The notes under the pieces are model-generated. The model saw only the letters and a program-made list of their open reading frames with translations. It ran no database searches and was not told the origin of the DNA. Shown piece by piece: positions 43,390-51,823 of a DNA stretch of 64,000 nt. Location of the stretch: the NCBI GenBank assembly GCA_016718845.1, contig JADKCK010000015.1, positions 87,163 to 151,162 on the forward strand, read 5' to 3'. The stretch is from Sphingobacteriales bacterium (GTDB taxonomy: Bacteria; Bacteroidota; Bacteroidia; Chitinophagales; UBA2359). Within the stretch, counting starts at the first letter, position 1. Every line of letters starts with the position of its first letter. The position numbers and the translations under genes were made by a program.

Positions 43390-43427
43390 AAATCCCCCCT
43401 AAGTTACCTAACTTAGGGGGGATTTTT
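43390..43427 (-). terminator. Terminator of the DUF3857 protein gene
   Basis: AAAATCCCCCCTAAGTTA pairs with TAACTTAGGGGGGATTTTT around a CC loop. The hairpin lies 24 bp past the stop at 43451 on the minus strand, with T-runs on both sides. Confidence 0.85.
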
Positions 43428-43450
43428 ATAATAACTGGATAAGCAATGCG

Positions 43451-45400
43451 TTAGTTTTTCTCAAAAACCAATACAATTTTATTGAAATCGGCTGCGGCAT
43501 TAATCACTTCTCTAAACGGCTCGTACTCCGATTTAGGTAGGCTAACTTGCTCGTAATATTCGGTGCAATTAATGGTAATTTGGTTGTCTTTTTGTTCATA
43601 ATCCGACAAAAAACGATTGCTATATTCGCCAGTTTCTTTATTTTTTATATACTTATCAATTTTTGCTGTTTCTAAGCCTTTTACTGTATAACCTTTGGGT
43701 ACGGTAAAGCTAATCTGGCGCGTGTATTTGATAGGATATTGCATATCTATTGGGTTTTGGCGTTCGTGCTCTTGGTACAACTCTTGTTGCCCGCCAATAA
43801 TTTCGCCCACTTTAAACAAATAACTACTACCTGCTCGTTCAATCAACGATTTAATTTCGACTTGGCTATCTATGGTAAATATTTTTTCGGGATAAGCGCT
43901 ATCTTCTATTGAGCCATTGCTTACCTTTAAGTTTATTACCTTTGCATCGTCTATACTTGCTGTTACAAACGGTTTCATGCCTTCGTCTTTTTGTATCTGA
44001 TAAAAGGTGCGAAACTCGGCAGCTCGGTAGCCTGTCCAGGTATAGTTAAAATTTATGATAGGCGAAGAAATATTGTCAAGATTAACCACTGCCTTGATGC
44101 CATTGATGTTATCGTTGGCTTTTGACGAACTTATTTGTTTTACATTACCTTGATAGGTGCGGTTATCGATAAATAAGCCATAATTATCCGTATAAGTATA
44201 CGGAGCAAAACCATAACGGTAAGGAAAAACAGTTGGAGCAATATATTTTTGTAATTTAGGAAAGAAAAACAAGATATCAGTAAAATTATTCCAGCTTGCA
44301 AAATCTTGGTCGAAACGAGCATTGGTCTTGTCGCTCGTAATAATTAGCTCGTGGCTTATGCCTGCTGCGGTTAAAAAAGCTGCAAAAATTCGGCACATGC
44401 CCAATTCGCTGGCATAGTGGTTGGTCATAATTTTATCTATCTGCACAAACTCGCCACCATGTCCATTTTGCAAGGCAATGGTGTTTTTTAGGTACTTTTC
44501 GATGGCAATAATGCGTTGTTCTTCGTTTTTGATACTCAATAATTTTTGTTTTTTGAGCTCTTTAAGCACCATTTTTTCCACATTAGTGCTGTAGTCGTAA
44601 ATTAGGCTCGAAAAATTTTCGCTTGCCATATCCCAGTTATATAAACGCTTTTTAAAAGGATATTCTTTGTTATACGATACTTTATAATCAAAATACATTA
44701 AATTACTTTGATAATTGGCGTATGTTTCTTCGAGTATTGGCGGAATATTATTGAGTGTGGCGCTTAGTGTGCGTATAGAGTCGGTTTCGATGGCAGACAA
44801 ATCTGGGAAACCATTGTACGATTTGGTTTCAAAGATTAGATTTTTGGGCGTAATAATGTCTACCGAAGCTGTTTTTGTGCTAAACATGCTTTGCTCTGTT
44901 TCTCTGCCATACAAATCGGCATTATCCGATTTGGTGGTGTAGAAATATTCTACTTCGCCGCCTTTTTCGACACCCTCGATGGCAAATATTTTAAAGCCAC
45001 CCATGTTTTCGATGTTGTCTAGCTCTTTGATATTATCGCGATTAAGCAAGGTTATTTTGCCAGCGGGCGATATGGCACGTGCCTTTAGTGCCATAAAGTC
45101 GTTAATATCGCGGGTAGGAACCACCACTTTGTTGAAATTTTCGGCGGCGGCATCGTCGTTTATCCGAATAATTTTGTGTTTGGTTTCGTACAATACCAAC
45201 TTTTTATCATCATCATAAACGTACTCTAATATACGTTTATCTTTGATGATAACAGCCGATGCTTTACTTTCTTCGGCACTTAGGTCGTATAGTTTGGGCT
45301 CGTTTTCCCAATCGTACCATTCGTGGCTGTAAGTAGTAGTAGTCGAAAAGCTAAGAAGCGATTGAATAAGTAATAGTAGGTAAAAAGAAGGTTTAAACAT
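43451..45400 (-). CDS. DUF3857/transglutaminase-like protein, probably catalytically degenerate
   Basis: The protein has 649 residues with a signal peptide (about 1-26). The DUF3857 domain (about 45-250) shows AVIIKDKRILEYVYDDDKKL and the KARAISPAGKITLLN block. A transglutaminase-like core follows (about 285-410) with the Cys region ELGMCRIFAAFLTAAGI. Where the family normally has the His, this protein reads ASWNNFTDILFFFPKLQKYIAPT, so a His in the expected place is not seen and activity is doubtful. The C-terminal part is a beta-rich DUF3858-like domain. It is probably periplasmic and of unknown substrate, and its neighbour is an intact paralogue. Confidence 0.82.
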   Translation of the reverse strand: MFKPSFYLLLLIQSLLSFSTTTTYSHEWYDWENEPKLYDLSAEESKASAVIIKDKRILEYVYDDDKKLVLYETKHKIIRINDDAAAENFNKVVVPTRDINDFMALKARAISPAGKITLLNRDNIKELDNIENMGGFKIFAIEGVEKGGEVEYFYTTKSDNADLYGRETEQSMFSTKTASVDIITPKNLIFETKSYNGFPDLSAIETDSIRTLSATLNNIPPILEETYANYQSNLMYFDYKVSYNKEYPFKKRLYNWDMASENFSSLIYDYSTNVEKMVLKELKKQKLLSIKNEEQRIIAIEKYLKNTIALQNGHGGEFVQIDKIMTNHYASELGMCRIFAAFLTAAGISHELIITSDKTNARFDQDFASWNNFTDILFFFPKLQKYIAPTVFPYRYGFAPYTYTDNYGLFIDNRTYQGNVKQISSSKANDNINGIKAVVNLDNISSPIINFNYTWTGYRAAEFRTFYQIQKDEGMKPFVTASIDDAKVINLKVSNGSIEDSAYPEKIFTIDSQVEIKSLIERAGSSYLFKVGEIIGGQQELYQEHERQNPIDMQYPIKYTRQISFTVPKGYTVKGLETAKIDKYIKNKETGEYSNRFLSDYEQKDNQITINCTEYYEQVSLPKSEYEPFREVINAAADFNKIVLVFEKN

Positions 45401-45532
45401 TTGATAATTATAATACGTGAATAATGTGTATTGTTATGTGTTGGTGAGAGTTTTTATTTATATGATTATGAATTAGTATTAGAAAGTATTAAAATGTGTT
45501 TAATTGCCGAATTGTTCGTTTTTATGTTAATG

Positions 45533-45683
45533 GATGTGTTCCTAAATTGGGCGGTTATATTTTTAAATTAAATATTATTATTTTGTTTTAAAGTACATTT
45601 TTTAAATATTATAAAATAGTGTATTTTAATAGACGAATATTTAATGTATTTGTTCAATTGTATAACTATTTAGGAACACACCT
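45533..45683. mobile_element. MITE candidate, ~151 bp, 13-bp terminal inverted repeats and 7-bp target duplication
   Basis: TGTGTTCCTAAAT at 45535-45547 and its perfect reverse complement ATTTAGGAACACA at 45668-45680 bound an AT-rich, non-coding interior. GTTAATG occurs on both sides (45526-45532 and 45684-45690), directly abutting the element, as expected for a target-site duplication. No open frame inside. It lies in the 485-bp gap between the two DUF3857 genes; the rest of the gap is plain AT-rich DNA. Confidence 0.65.
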
Positions 45684-45885
45684 GTTAATGAGGTTATTAA
45701 TTTTTATTTTTTATATAATTTGTATGATTGTAATTTATTGGCACCACAAACTGTATATTAAAGTGAAAGAATCTTGATTTTGTGACAGATTTTGAAAGAA
45801 TTTCGATAATTTTTTTAAACAAAATTCTTAAATACCACAATACGAGTAGATTTTGTTGGAAAATAGTTAATTGTAAATTCCCCAA

Positions 45886-47829
45886 TTATATTTTTTTTAA
45901 TACAATTGCTTCTTGGTAAGCGGCGTTCAGTGCATCAATAAACTTGTTCCAATCGGCAAAGTTTTCTTTTGCTAATATAAGGTGATTGATGTGCAAATTA
46001 AATGTGGTTGTAATATGACTATCCTCTGCCTTAGAAGTCACATTAAAACTAAACAAGTTGTGTTTAAATTCGGTGGGTGGAGGTAAGTATTCTATGGTGT
46101 ATCCTGTTGGCACTTCTAGGGTAAAGTTATAAGTGTCGTGATACATAAACTCGTTTTCTTTATCTAGTTTACGTTTTTTAATATCAATGCTTGCATCTTT
46201 GTATGGTTTCATTAGATTCATGTTGACGTAAATTTTGTCGTTGGTGCGTGTTACATAGTCGGGTATTACTACCTGATAGTTTAGTTGAGCTTGGGTGTTG
46301 GCTTTACCAAAACCGTTGTTTTGGGTTAGGGTTATATTGCATTTGTTGCTACCTTTTGATAACATTTCGTTGAAGTAATTTTTTTGTCCGTTTGCTTCTT
46401 GTTTCATTCGGGCATATTCTACAAATATTTTTCGATAGCCACTTAACAAACAAGTGCCATTGCCCACTAAATTGCGGTTATCAATCGAAAAAGTAGCATT
46501 TTCTATTCGCTGGCTTTGTTCGGCATCAATAACAGGTACTTCTACTATTTGGTAATTAACCGAGTCGATGCCAACCATAGCTTGTTTGCCTTGTATCATA
46601 GAGGTGGGCAAGCCAAAAGGTTGATACTCGCCTGTGCCGTCTAAAAAAACATAGTTGTTGTTTATTTTAGCAACGGCAATCATGTGGTTATCTACAATTG
46701 GGCAAGGTACTTCTTTGTATTTATAGGGGCGGTCGCGGGTTCCTATCCAAGTCATGTAAGCTTCTACATTTGCTAGTTTAAGCATAGTAACAATAATGCT
46801 ACTCATATCTTTACAATCGCCATATTTTTTTTGAAACACGTCGGCTGCTTCGCGCGGTACAAAGCCACCTAGTCCATCTTCAAAAGCAATATATTTTATA
46901 TTGTTTTGCACCCATGCATAAATAAGTTGGGTTTTTTGTTCGTCGGTTTGGGCATTAGCGGTTAGCTCGGATACTAATTTTTTTAGTTGGCTAAGGTCGC
47001 TTTTTTGGTTTACTTGGCGGCACAATTGGCTGTACCAATCGTACAAACCTTTTTCGTTTTCTAGCACTACGGTTTTGTTACCGTCTACTTCGGCATTGTT
47101 GATGTACACAATTATATGTGGCTCTGAATATCCGCCGCCGGGTGCGTCGGCTTCGTAGTCGCTTTTGTTTAATTCTGTTGTTTTCCAAGTATAAGTGGTG
47201 CTGTTAGCTGTTTTTTCTTGGCTTAGGCTTATGCTTTCGGTGTTTTGCCCCAATAATTTATAGGTAATTTTTACATAATTAGGTACTGTTACCGAGTATT
47301 CACTGTGAAGGGTAGGACCATAATACGAGCCGAAAAAAAACGGGCTGGTCATGTGTGGGTCTTTACTGTTTTGTTTGTACGACAATTCGGTGATAGAGCC
47401 TATTTGTACGGCTGGAAAAACAAACTTTTTTTCTTTGTAATCGGCAAAAAACACGCCATTCAACATTATATCGTTGGTGCTTATGTTTTTAACCAATAGG
47501 GGGGTATATTTAACTTTTTTGCCTTTTGTTTCGGGTATTAAAGTGCGGGCTTGTATGTCGGTTATGTCTTCGAAGCTACTGTACGAAATGCTTTTGTCCG
47601 AAAAGCTTTTGGCAGCCAAATCGCTCATGCACATCATTTGGTCGGTAATTTGGGTGCTGATGTTCCATTGGTTATTCTTAAAATCTATGTTGATATGCTC
47701 TTTGTTGAGCAGTACCACCACATTTTCGTCGGGATATTTGGTTTTGAGCGTAGCAAAGTCGGGCAGGGTGTTTGCTTGTGCTACAAAGCAATAAAAAACA
47801 GTGAAAAGGGCAATAATGCGAGTTGTCAT
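45886..47829 (-). CDS. DUF3857/transglutaminase-like protein
   Basis: The protein has 647 residues with a signal peptide (about 1-19, ending VAQA). The DUF3857 domain (about 45-240) has the PAVQIGSITELSYKQ strand. The transglutaminase core (about 295-420) is intact: YGDCKDMSSIIVTML with the nucleophilic Cys, then DNHMIAVAKINNNYVFLDGTGEY with His and Asp. The C-terminal domain resembles DUF3858. It is probably an exported cysteine-dependent transglutaminase or protease-fold enzyme of unknown substrate. Same strand as the degenerate paralogue, but ~485 bp apart. Confidence 0.88.
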   Translation of the reverse strand: MTTRIIALFTVFYCFVAQANTLPDFATLKTKYPDENVVVLLNKEHINIDFKNNQWNISTQITDQMMCMSDLAAKSFSDKSISYSSFEDITDIQARTLIPETKGKKVKYTPLLVKNISTNDIMLNGVFFADYKEKKFVFPAVQIGSITELSYKQNSKDPHMTSPFFFGSYYGPTLHSEYSVTVPNYVKITYKLLGQNTESISLSQEKTANSTTYTWKTTELNKSDYEADAPGGGYSEPHIIVYINNAEVDGNKTVVLENEKGLYDWYSQLCRQVNQKSDLSQLKKLVSELTANAQTDEQKTQLIYAWVQNNIKYIAFEDGLGGFVPREAADVFQKKYGDCKDMSSIIVTMLKLANVEAYMTWIGTRDRPYKYKEVPCPIVDNHMIAVAKINNNYVFLDGTGEYQPFGLPTSMIQGKQAMVGIDSVNYQIVEVPVIDAEQSQRIENATFSIDNRNLVGNGTCLLSGYRKIFVEYARMKQEANGQKNYFNEMLSKGSNKCNITLTQNNGFGKANTQAQLNYQVVIPDYVTRTNDKIYVNMNLMKPYKDASIDIKKRKLDKENEFMYHDTYNFTLEVPTGYTIEYLPPPTEFKHNLFSFNVTSKAEDSHITTTFNLHINHLILAKENFADWNKFIDALNAAYQEAIVLKKI

Positions 47830-48055
47830 GGGGGATGAATTTTTATTTTTATTTGGTTGTTGTCTGATACAGACGATGTTTTTACTAGTTGTGGACCTTT
47901 CCGCACATTAGATGTAGCTACTTATTTTGTACAAAATTTATCAAATATATTGATTAAATTAATATTATTAGTGAAATTTGTTTTTGGGTGAAGTGGGGGC
48001 GTGTTGGGGTGCGCAGGATAAGCCTATTCACGGCTACAAGCATCAGTGCTACCGT

Positions 48056-49681
48056 TTATTGTTTCACTACTTTTTGCCAAACGATGGTATTTTGTTTGCT
48101 TATTAATTGTACCAAATAAGTACCTGTTGGCAGATTGTGCAGGTTAAAACGATTGTTGATGTTAGTAAATTGGGCTACTTGTTGTCCGGTTGTTGTATAA
48201 ACGGATACTTGTTGAATATTGGTATTTTGTGGAGCTACAATTTGCAGATAATTTGTAAATGGATTGGGATAGAGTAGGAGAGGGCTTGTTGACAAGGTGG
48301 GCGAAATGCCTACGGCATCGGCATCTCTAAAATCGGGTATGCCGTCGTTGTCGTCGTCGTCGTCAAACCAATTGTTGTTGTTGTTGTTGTCTTCGTTGGC
48401 GGTAGGTATGTTGTCGTTGTCGTCGTCGGGGTCAAGTGCATCAATTAGGGTGTCGTTATCGGTATCTATTGGTTGCCCGTTGTCAAATTCCAAGCCATCG
48501 GGTACGCCATCTTGGTCGGTGTCGGGGGTGTTGGGGTTGGTATTGTACAAATAAATTTCGGTATAATCGTTAATGGTGTCCTCATCCGAGTCGGGGTTAT
48601 TGGGGTTGGTGTTGGTAACAAATAGCTCGTTGTTATCGGTAATGGTATCGCCGTCGGTGTCGGGGTTGTTGGGGTTGGTGGTGTAGGTAAATAGCTCTAC
48701 CGAGTCGCCAATATCATCATTGTCGCTATCGGCATTGTTTGGATTGGTTTGGTAAATTAACACTTCTTCGCCGTCAAGCAATCCGTCGGCGTCGCTGTCG
48801 GGGTTGTTTAGGTTGGTTTCAAAAATAAGTTCGGTGCCATCGGGTAGCAGGTCGTTGTCGGTATCGGCGTTGTTGGGGTCCGAGCCATACTCGCTAATTT
48901 CGTTGCCGTCGGCAAGGGTGTCGCCATCGGTATCTTCGTTATTAGGATTAGTGATATATAAATTAATTTCTAATCCATCGCTTAATCCATCTTGGTCGCT
49001 ATCGGCATTATTTGGGTCGGTTTGGTAAATTAGCACTTCTTGTCCATCAAGCAAGCCATCGGTATCGCTGTCGGGGTTGTTGGGGTCGGTGCCAAGTGTA
49101 GCCTCTTCTAAGTTAAGCAAGCCATCTTGGTCGGGGTCGTCGTAATCCGAGCAGTCGGGGGAAACATTTATGGTTTGCAAACTGTTTAACAAATGAGCGG
49201 GTTGGTCGGTGTTAAGGTTAAATAGGGTTAAGTTAGGGTTTATTTGTAGGGCAATGTCTTGGTTATAAGCAATTACGTCAAAACAAAACTGCCCCATTGT
49301 TGCCCAGTTTGATGTTACTAATGGGCAACCAAAGTTAGGGACTTGCATAACGGTAGTTAGGTTGCCCTCGCCAGTGTTGGGGTCGTAGCTAAAACTAGGA
49401 GGCAAATAGGCACCAATAACGCCACCTATGCACGAGTCGGCATAATTAAACAGATAACTTGTATATGTGGGGTTATTTATTATGTTTTTGTTAAAGCTAA
49501 AAATAATGCTGTGCGAGCCAATAGCAAAAGATTCGGTTACATTGGTGGCTTTTATGTCTAAGTTTATGCACAATTGATGTGCTTGGCATTGCAAATCGGG
49601 ATTGGCAAAACGCAAATCGTATAAAGATTGAGCCTTGATACAGAAAGATAAAAAGAAACTTAAACAAACTAAAATTCGCAT
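48056..49681 (-). CDS. T9SS-secreted protein with thrombospondin type 3 repeats
   Basis: The protein has 541 residues with a signal peptide (about 1-18). An N-terminal beta-rich domain with paired Cys (about 20-175) precedes about ten acidic repeats of ~24 residues (about 180-445). Their motif is NPNNxDSDxDGLxDGxEV; the repeated Asp positions are calcium-binding type 3 repeats. The run NNNNNNWFDDDDDNDGIPDF ends the array. A type A sorting domain closes it (LLYPNPFTNYLQI to WQKVVKQ), so it is exported by T9SS and attached or released at the surface. It is probably a calcium-stabilised stalk or adhesin; the ligand is unknown. Confidence 0.88.
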   Translation of the reverse strand: MRILVCLSFFLSFCIKAQSLYDLRFANPDLQCQAHQLCINLDIKATNVTESFAIGSHSIIFSFNKNIINNPTYTSYLFNYADSCIGGVIGAYLPPSFSYDPNTGEGNLTTVMQVPNFGCPLVTSNWATMGQFCFDVIAYNQDIALQINPNLTLFNLNTDQPAHLLNSLQTINVSPDCSDYDDPDQDGLLNLEEATLGTDPNNPDSDTDGLLDGQEVLIYQTDPNNADSDQDGLSDGLEINLYITNPNNEDTDGDTLADGNEISEYGSDPNNADTDNDLLPDGTELIFETNLNNPDSDADGLLDGEEVLIYQTNPNNADSDNDDIGDSVELFTYTTNPNNPDTDGDTITDNNELFVTNTNPNNPDSDEDTINDYTEIYLYNTNPNTPDTDQDGVPDGLEFDNGQPIDTDNDTLIDALDPDDDNDNIPTANEDNNNNNNWFDDDDDNDGIPDFRDADAVGISPTLSTSPLLLYPNPFTNYLQIVAPQNTNIQQVSVYTTTGQQVAQFTNINNRFNLHNLPTGTYLVQLISKQNTIVWQKVVKQ

Positions 49682-49813
49682 AATGGCATATATAAAACGG
49701 TAAAAAACTACAATAACTCAACAAAGTTACAGCTAAATTGTGGTATTTTATAGTTTGTGTTTGATAGAACAAACAAAAAACTGTAGATTAAGGTAAATTA
49801 ACAAAAATAGTCC

Positions 49814-49821
49814 TATCTTTG
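49814..49821 (+). promoter_or_regulatory. -7 element TATCTTTG upstream of the SirB2-like gene
   Basis: An exact TAnnTTTG match 47 bp before the ATG at 49868. No clear -33 element. Confidence 0.5.
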
Positions 49822-49867
49822 TCACCGATTTTCTATTTTTCATAACAAAAAACAAGTTCAACGTATT

Positions 49868-50236
49868 ATGATTACCGGAATTAAACATTTACACACCCTA
49901 TTGGTATTTCTGTTTGTGATTACTTATGTGGTAAAAGCCATATTGATGATTACTAATCAAAGCGAACTGTTAGCTAAATATCGCAAAAAAACAATGGTGC
50001 CCGAAATGATTGTAGCTACCTTATTTGTGGTAACTGGTTTGTATATGCTTTTTACCATAGGCATGGGTAATTTGGGCGGATGGTTTCATACCAAGCTAAC
50101 CCTTATTATATTGGCAATACCCATGGGTTTTATTGGCTACAAACGCAACAACAAGCCAATGGCTATTGGTGCATCGCTGCTATTTTTATACATTTTAGCC
50201 CTTGCTTGGACTAAAAGCCTAACGCTGTTTTTTTAA
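49868..50236 (+). CDS. SirB2-like small membrane protein
   Basis: The protein has 122 residues and four hydrophobic helices (about 8-26, 45-63, 72-90, 98-118). The GIKHLHTLLVFLFVITYVVK start and WFHTKLTLIILAIPMGFIGYK in the third helix are the SirB2 family pattern; the conserved His residues (KHLH, FHTK) may bind haem or metal. SirB was named for an effect on invasion gene expression in Salmonella, and no biochemical role is settled. It is followed 127 bp later by a cytochrome c gene. Confidence 0.75.
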   Translation: MITGIKHLHTLLVFLFVITYVVKAILMITNQSELLAKYRKKTMVPEMIVATLFVVTGLYMLFTIGMGNLGGWFHTKLTLIILAIPMGFIGYKRNNKPMAIGASLLFLYILALAWTKSLTLFF

Positions 50237-50362
50237 CTTTGCCATTTTTAGGCTATAAAAAACAAATAGCTTAACTTGCACAATAACTACCACTATATAG
50301 CTATCTTTTTTTGATAGCAATTTTATTTTTAATACTTAATCTTTTCAATAAAAAATATTTTC

Positions 50363-50701
50363 ATGCAACACATCAAACAAACATTTGCTTTGCTACTTAT
50401 TTGTTTAGTAGTTTATAGCTGCGGAGGCAGCAAAAAAGCCACTACCGATGCAAGTAAAACCGATGTAGTAGCTTTGGGCAGCGGTATATTTGGTCAAAAC
50501 TGTAAAGGTTGTCACTCGCCAAAAAACGAAGGCAACTACGGTGCCGCGCCTAACTTAGCAACTACCACCTTAGACAAAACCGAGCTGCTAGGTATAATTA
50601 CTAAAGGTAGAGGACGTATGCCCGCCTTTGACACGCGCCTATCGGCTACCGAAATACAAAATACCGTTGCTTATGTGCTAAGTTTAAAAGAACAAAAATA
50701 A
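50363..50701 (+). CDS. Small c-type cytochrome lipoprotein
   Basis: The protein has 112 residues. The leader MQHIKQTFALLLICLVVYSC gives a lipobox Cys20. The mature part is a single class I cytochrome c: haem motif CKGCH (after GIFGQN), PNLATTTL helix, GRGRMPAF with the distal Met ligand, and a closing helix EIQNTVAYVLSL. It is probably a periplasmic electron carrier for an unknown partner. It differs from the nos-linked cytochrome in sequence around the haem, so they are not recent copies. Confidence 0.93.
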   Translation: MQHIKQTFALLLICLVVYSCGGSKKATTDASKTDVVALGSGIFGQNCKGCHSPKNEGNYGAAPNLATTTLDKTELLGIITKGRGRMPAFDTRLSATEIQNTVAYVLSLKEQK

Positions 50702-50741
50702 GCACGCTAACTTTTTTGTAACGGGATAATTATTTTTAATT

Positions 50742-51368
50742 GTGCAAATATTAGCCAACTCGCAAGGGGCTATTGTTGCCTATATGCCCATCAACGAGGC
50801 TGTAGCAATAGCCACGCCTGCTTTGTTGTGCCAACAAGCCAACACTACCACAAACACTAAACGCCAACGCGAGTTAATAGCGGTGCGCGTGCTGTTGTAT
50901 TGCGCCCTCAACAAAAGCATACCTATAGTATACGACCAACACCGCAAGCCGCATCTTGCCGATAATAGTTACCACATTGGCATTAGTCACACCTCGCAAT
51001 GGGTGGCTATTATACTGCACCCCACCAAACATGTAGGTATTGACATAGAAACTATAATGCCGCGCGTGGGCAAGGTTAGGGCTAAATTTTTATCCGATAT
51101 CGAAAATCAAAGCGTTTTGCCCAACGATTATACCACATTAACCACTTATTGGTGTGCCAAAGAAACTGCGTATAAATGGTACGGCAAAAAAGAAGTAGAT
51201 TTTGCAACCCATCTAAAAATAACTATAGATGCACCTTGCCAAACTCCACAACACCAAATTATTAGCACCCTGCCAATTATGCTCGATATGCCAAACCTGA
51301 CACAAATACTGTCGGTGCATTACACACTAATTTTACCTGATGTGGTAATTGCTTGGGTGGTTGCATAA
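50742..51368 (+). CDS. 4'-phosphopantetheinyl transferase (Sfp family)
   Basis: Transfers the phosphopantetheine arm of CoA to a serine of acyl- or peptidyl-carrier proteins, in the cytosol. The protein has 208 residues from a GTG at 50742 (the next Met is 14 residues in). The Sfp motifs are complete: GISHTSQWVA (80-89), VGIDIE (98-103, Mg-binding Asp101 and Glu103) and WCAKETAYKWYG (137-148, Glu141 and Lys145). The length fits Sfp rather than AcpS. No polyketide or peptide synthetase is in the window, so its carrier is elsewhere. It is 41 bp after the cytochrome gene. Confidence 0.9.
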   Translation: MQILANSQGAIVAYMPINEAVAIATPALLCQQANTTTNTKRQRELIAVRVLLYCALNKSIPIVYDQHRKPHLADNSYHIGISHTSQWVAIILHPTKHVGIDIETIMPRVGKVRAKFLSDIENQSVLPNDYTTLTTYWCAKETAYKWYGKKEVDFATHLKITIDAPCQTPQHQIISTLPIMLDMPNLTQILSVHYTLILPDVVIAWVVA

Positions 51369-51424
51369 AAATAACCCTTGCAAAAAATAAATTTTTGTAA
51401 GGGCTATCATAGCTAATTTGGGGA

Positions 51425-51823
51425 GCTGATGTTACGCAGCCCATTTCAATAATTGAGTATTTTGCATTTTTATACCCAGTTGTGCAGCTCGTTTCTTTGG
51501 GACCGGCATTATAGGAATTGGCGTTAAGAAATTTATTGGGGCATAAATGTAGCGTTAAGAAAGATATACTGTTTGAAGCACGCCACACCGAACCGAGAAA
51601 TAAACTCGATAAACAAAGCGTTTGGCGTGCAAGTTTATATCTTTTAGCGGAATGTTGCCCATTTTAGCCAATTCCTATACAGCCTTGATTTTTTTGGTTA
51701 CTTTTTTTGTCAAGAAAAAAAGTAACAAACTTTTAATGGGTGGTAAGTAGTAGCAAAGTAACCACAAATTATCTTCAAAATCCCATGCCACTTAATTAGG
51801 TAACACCCCTGCGTAACGTGAGT
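51425..51823 (-). repeat. MITE-like family 2, copy 2 (longest copy)
   Basis: On the minus strand it runs from ACTCACGTTACGCAGGGG to GGGCTGCGTAACATCAGC; the core terminal inverted repeat is GTTACGCAG (51431-51439 and its complement ending 51817). It carries the same GTTACTTTTTTTCTTGAC hairpin, plus an extra ~80-bp block containing a second palindrome (TTGCACGCCAAACGC...GGCGTGC) that copy 1 lacks. It fills the gap between the transferase and htrA genes and ends next to the htrA stop, so it may supply the 3' end of that transcript. Confidence 0.85.

Noticed and set aside
51277..51588. Minus-strand frame of 103 residues
   Set aside because: It runs through the 3' end of the transferase gene and the MITE-like element, whose translation (SIIEMGCV) recurs only because the DNA repeat does.
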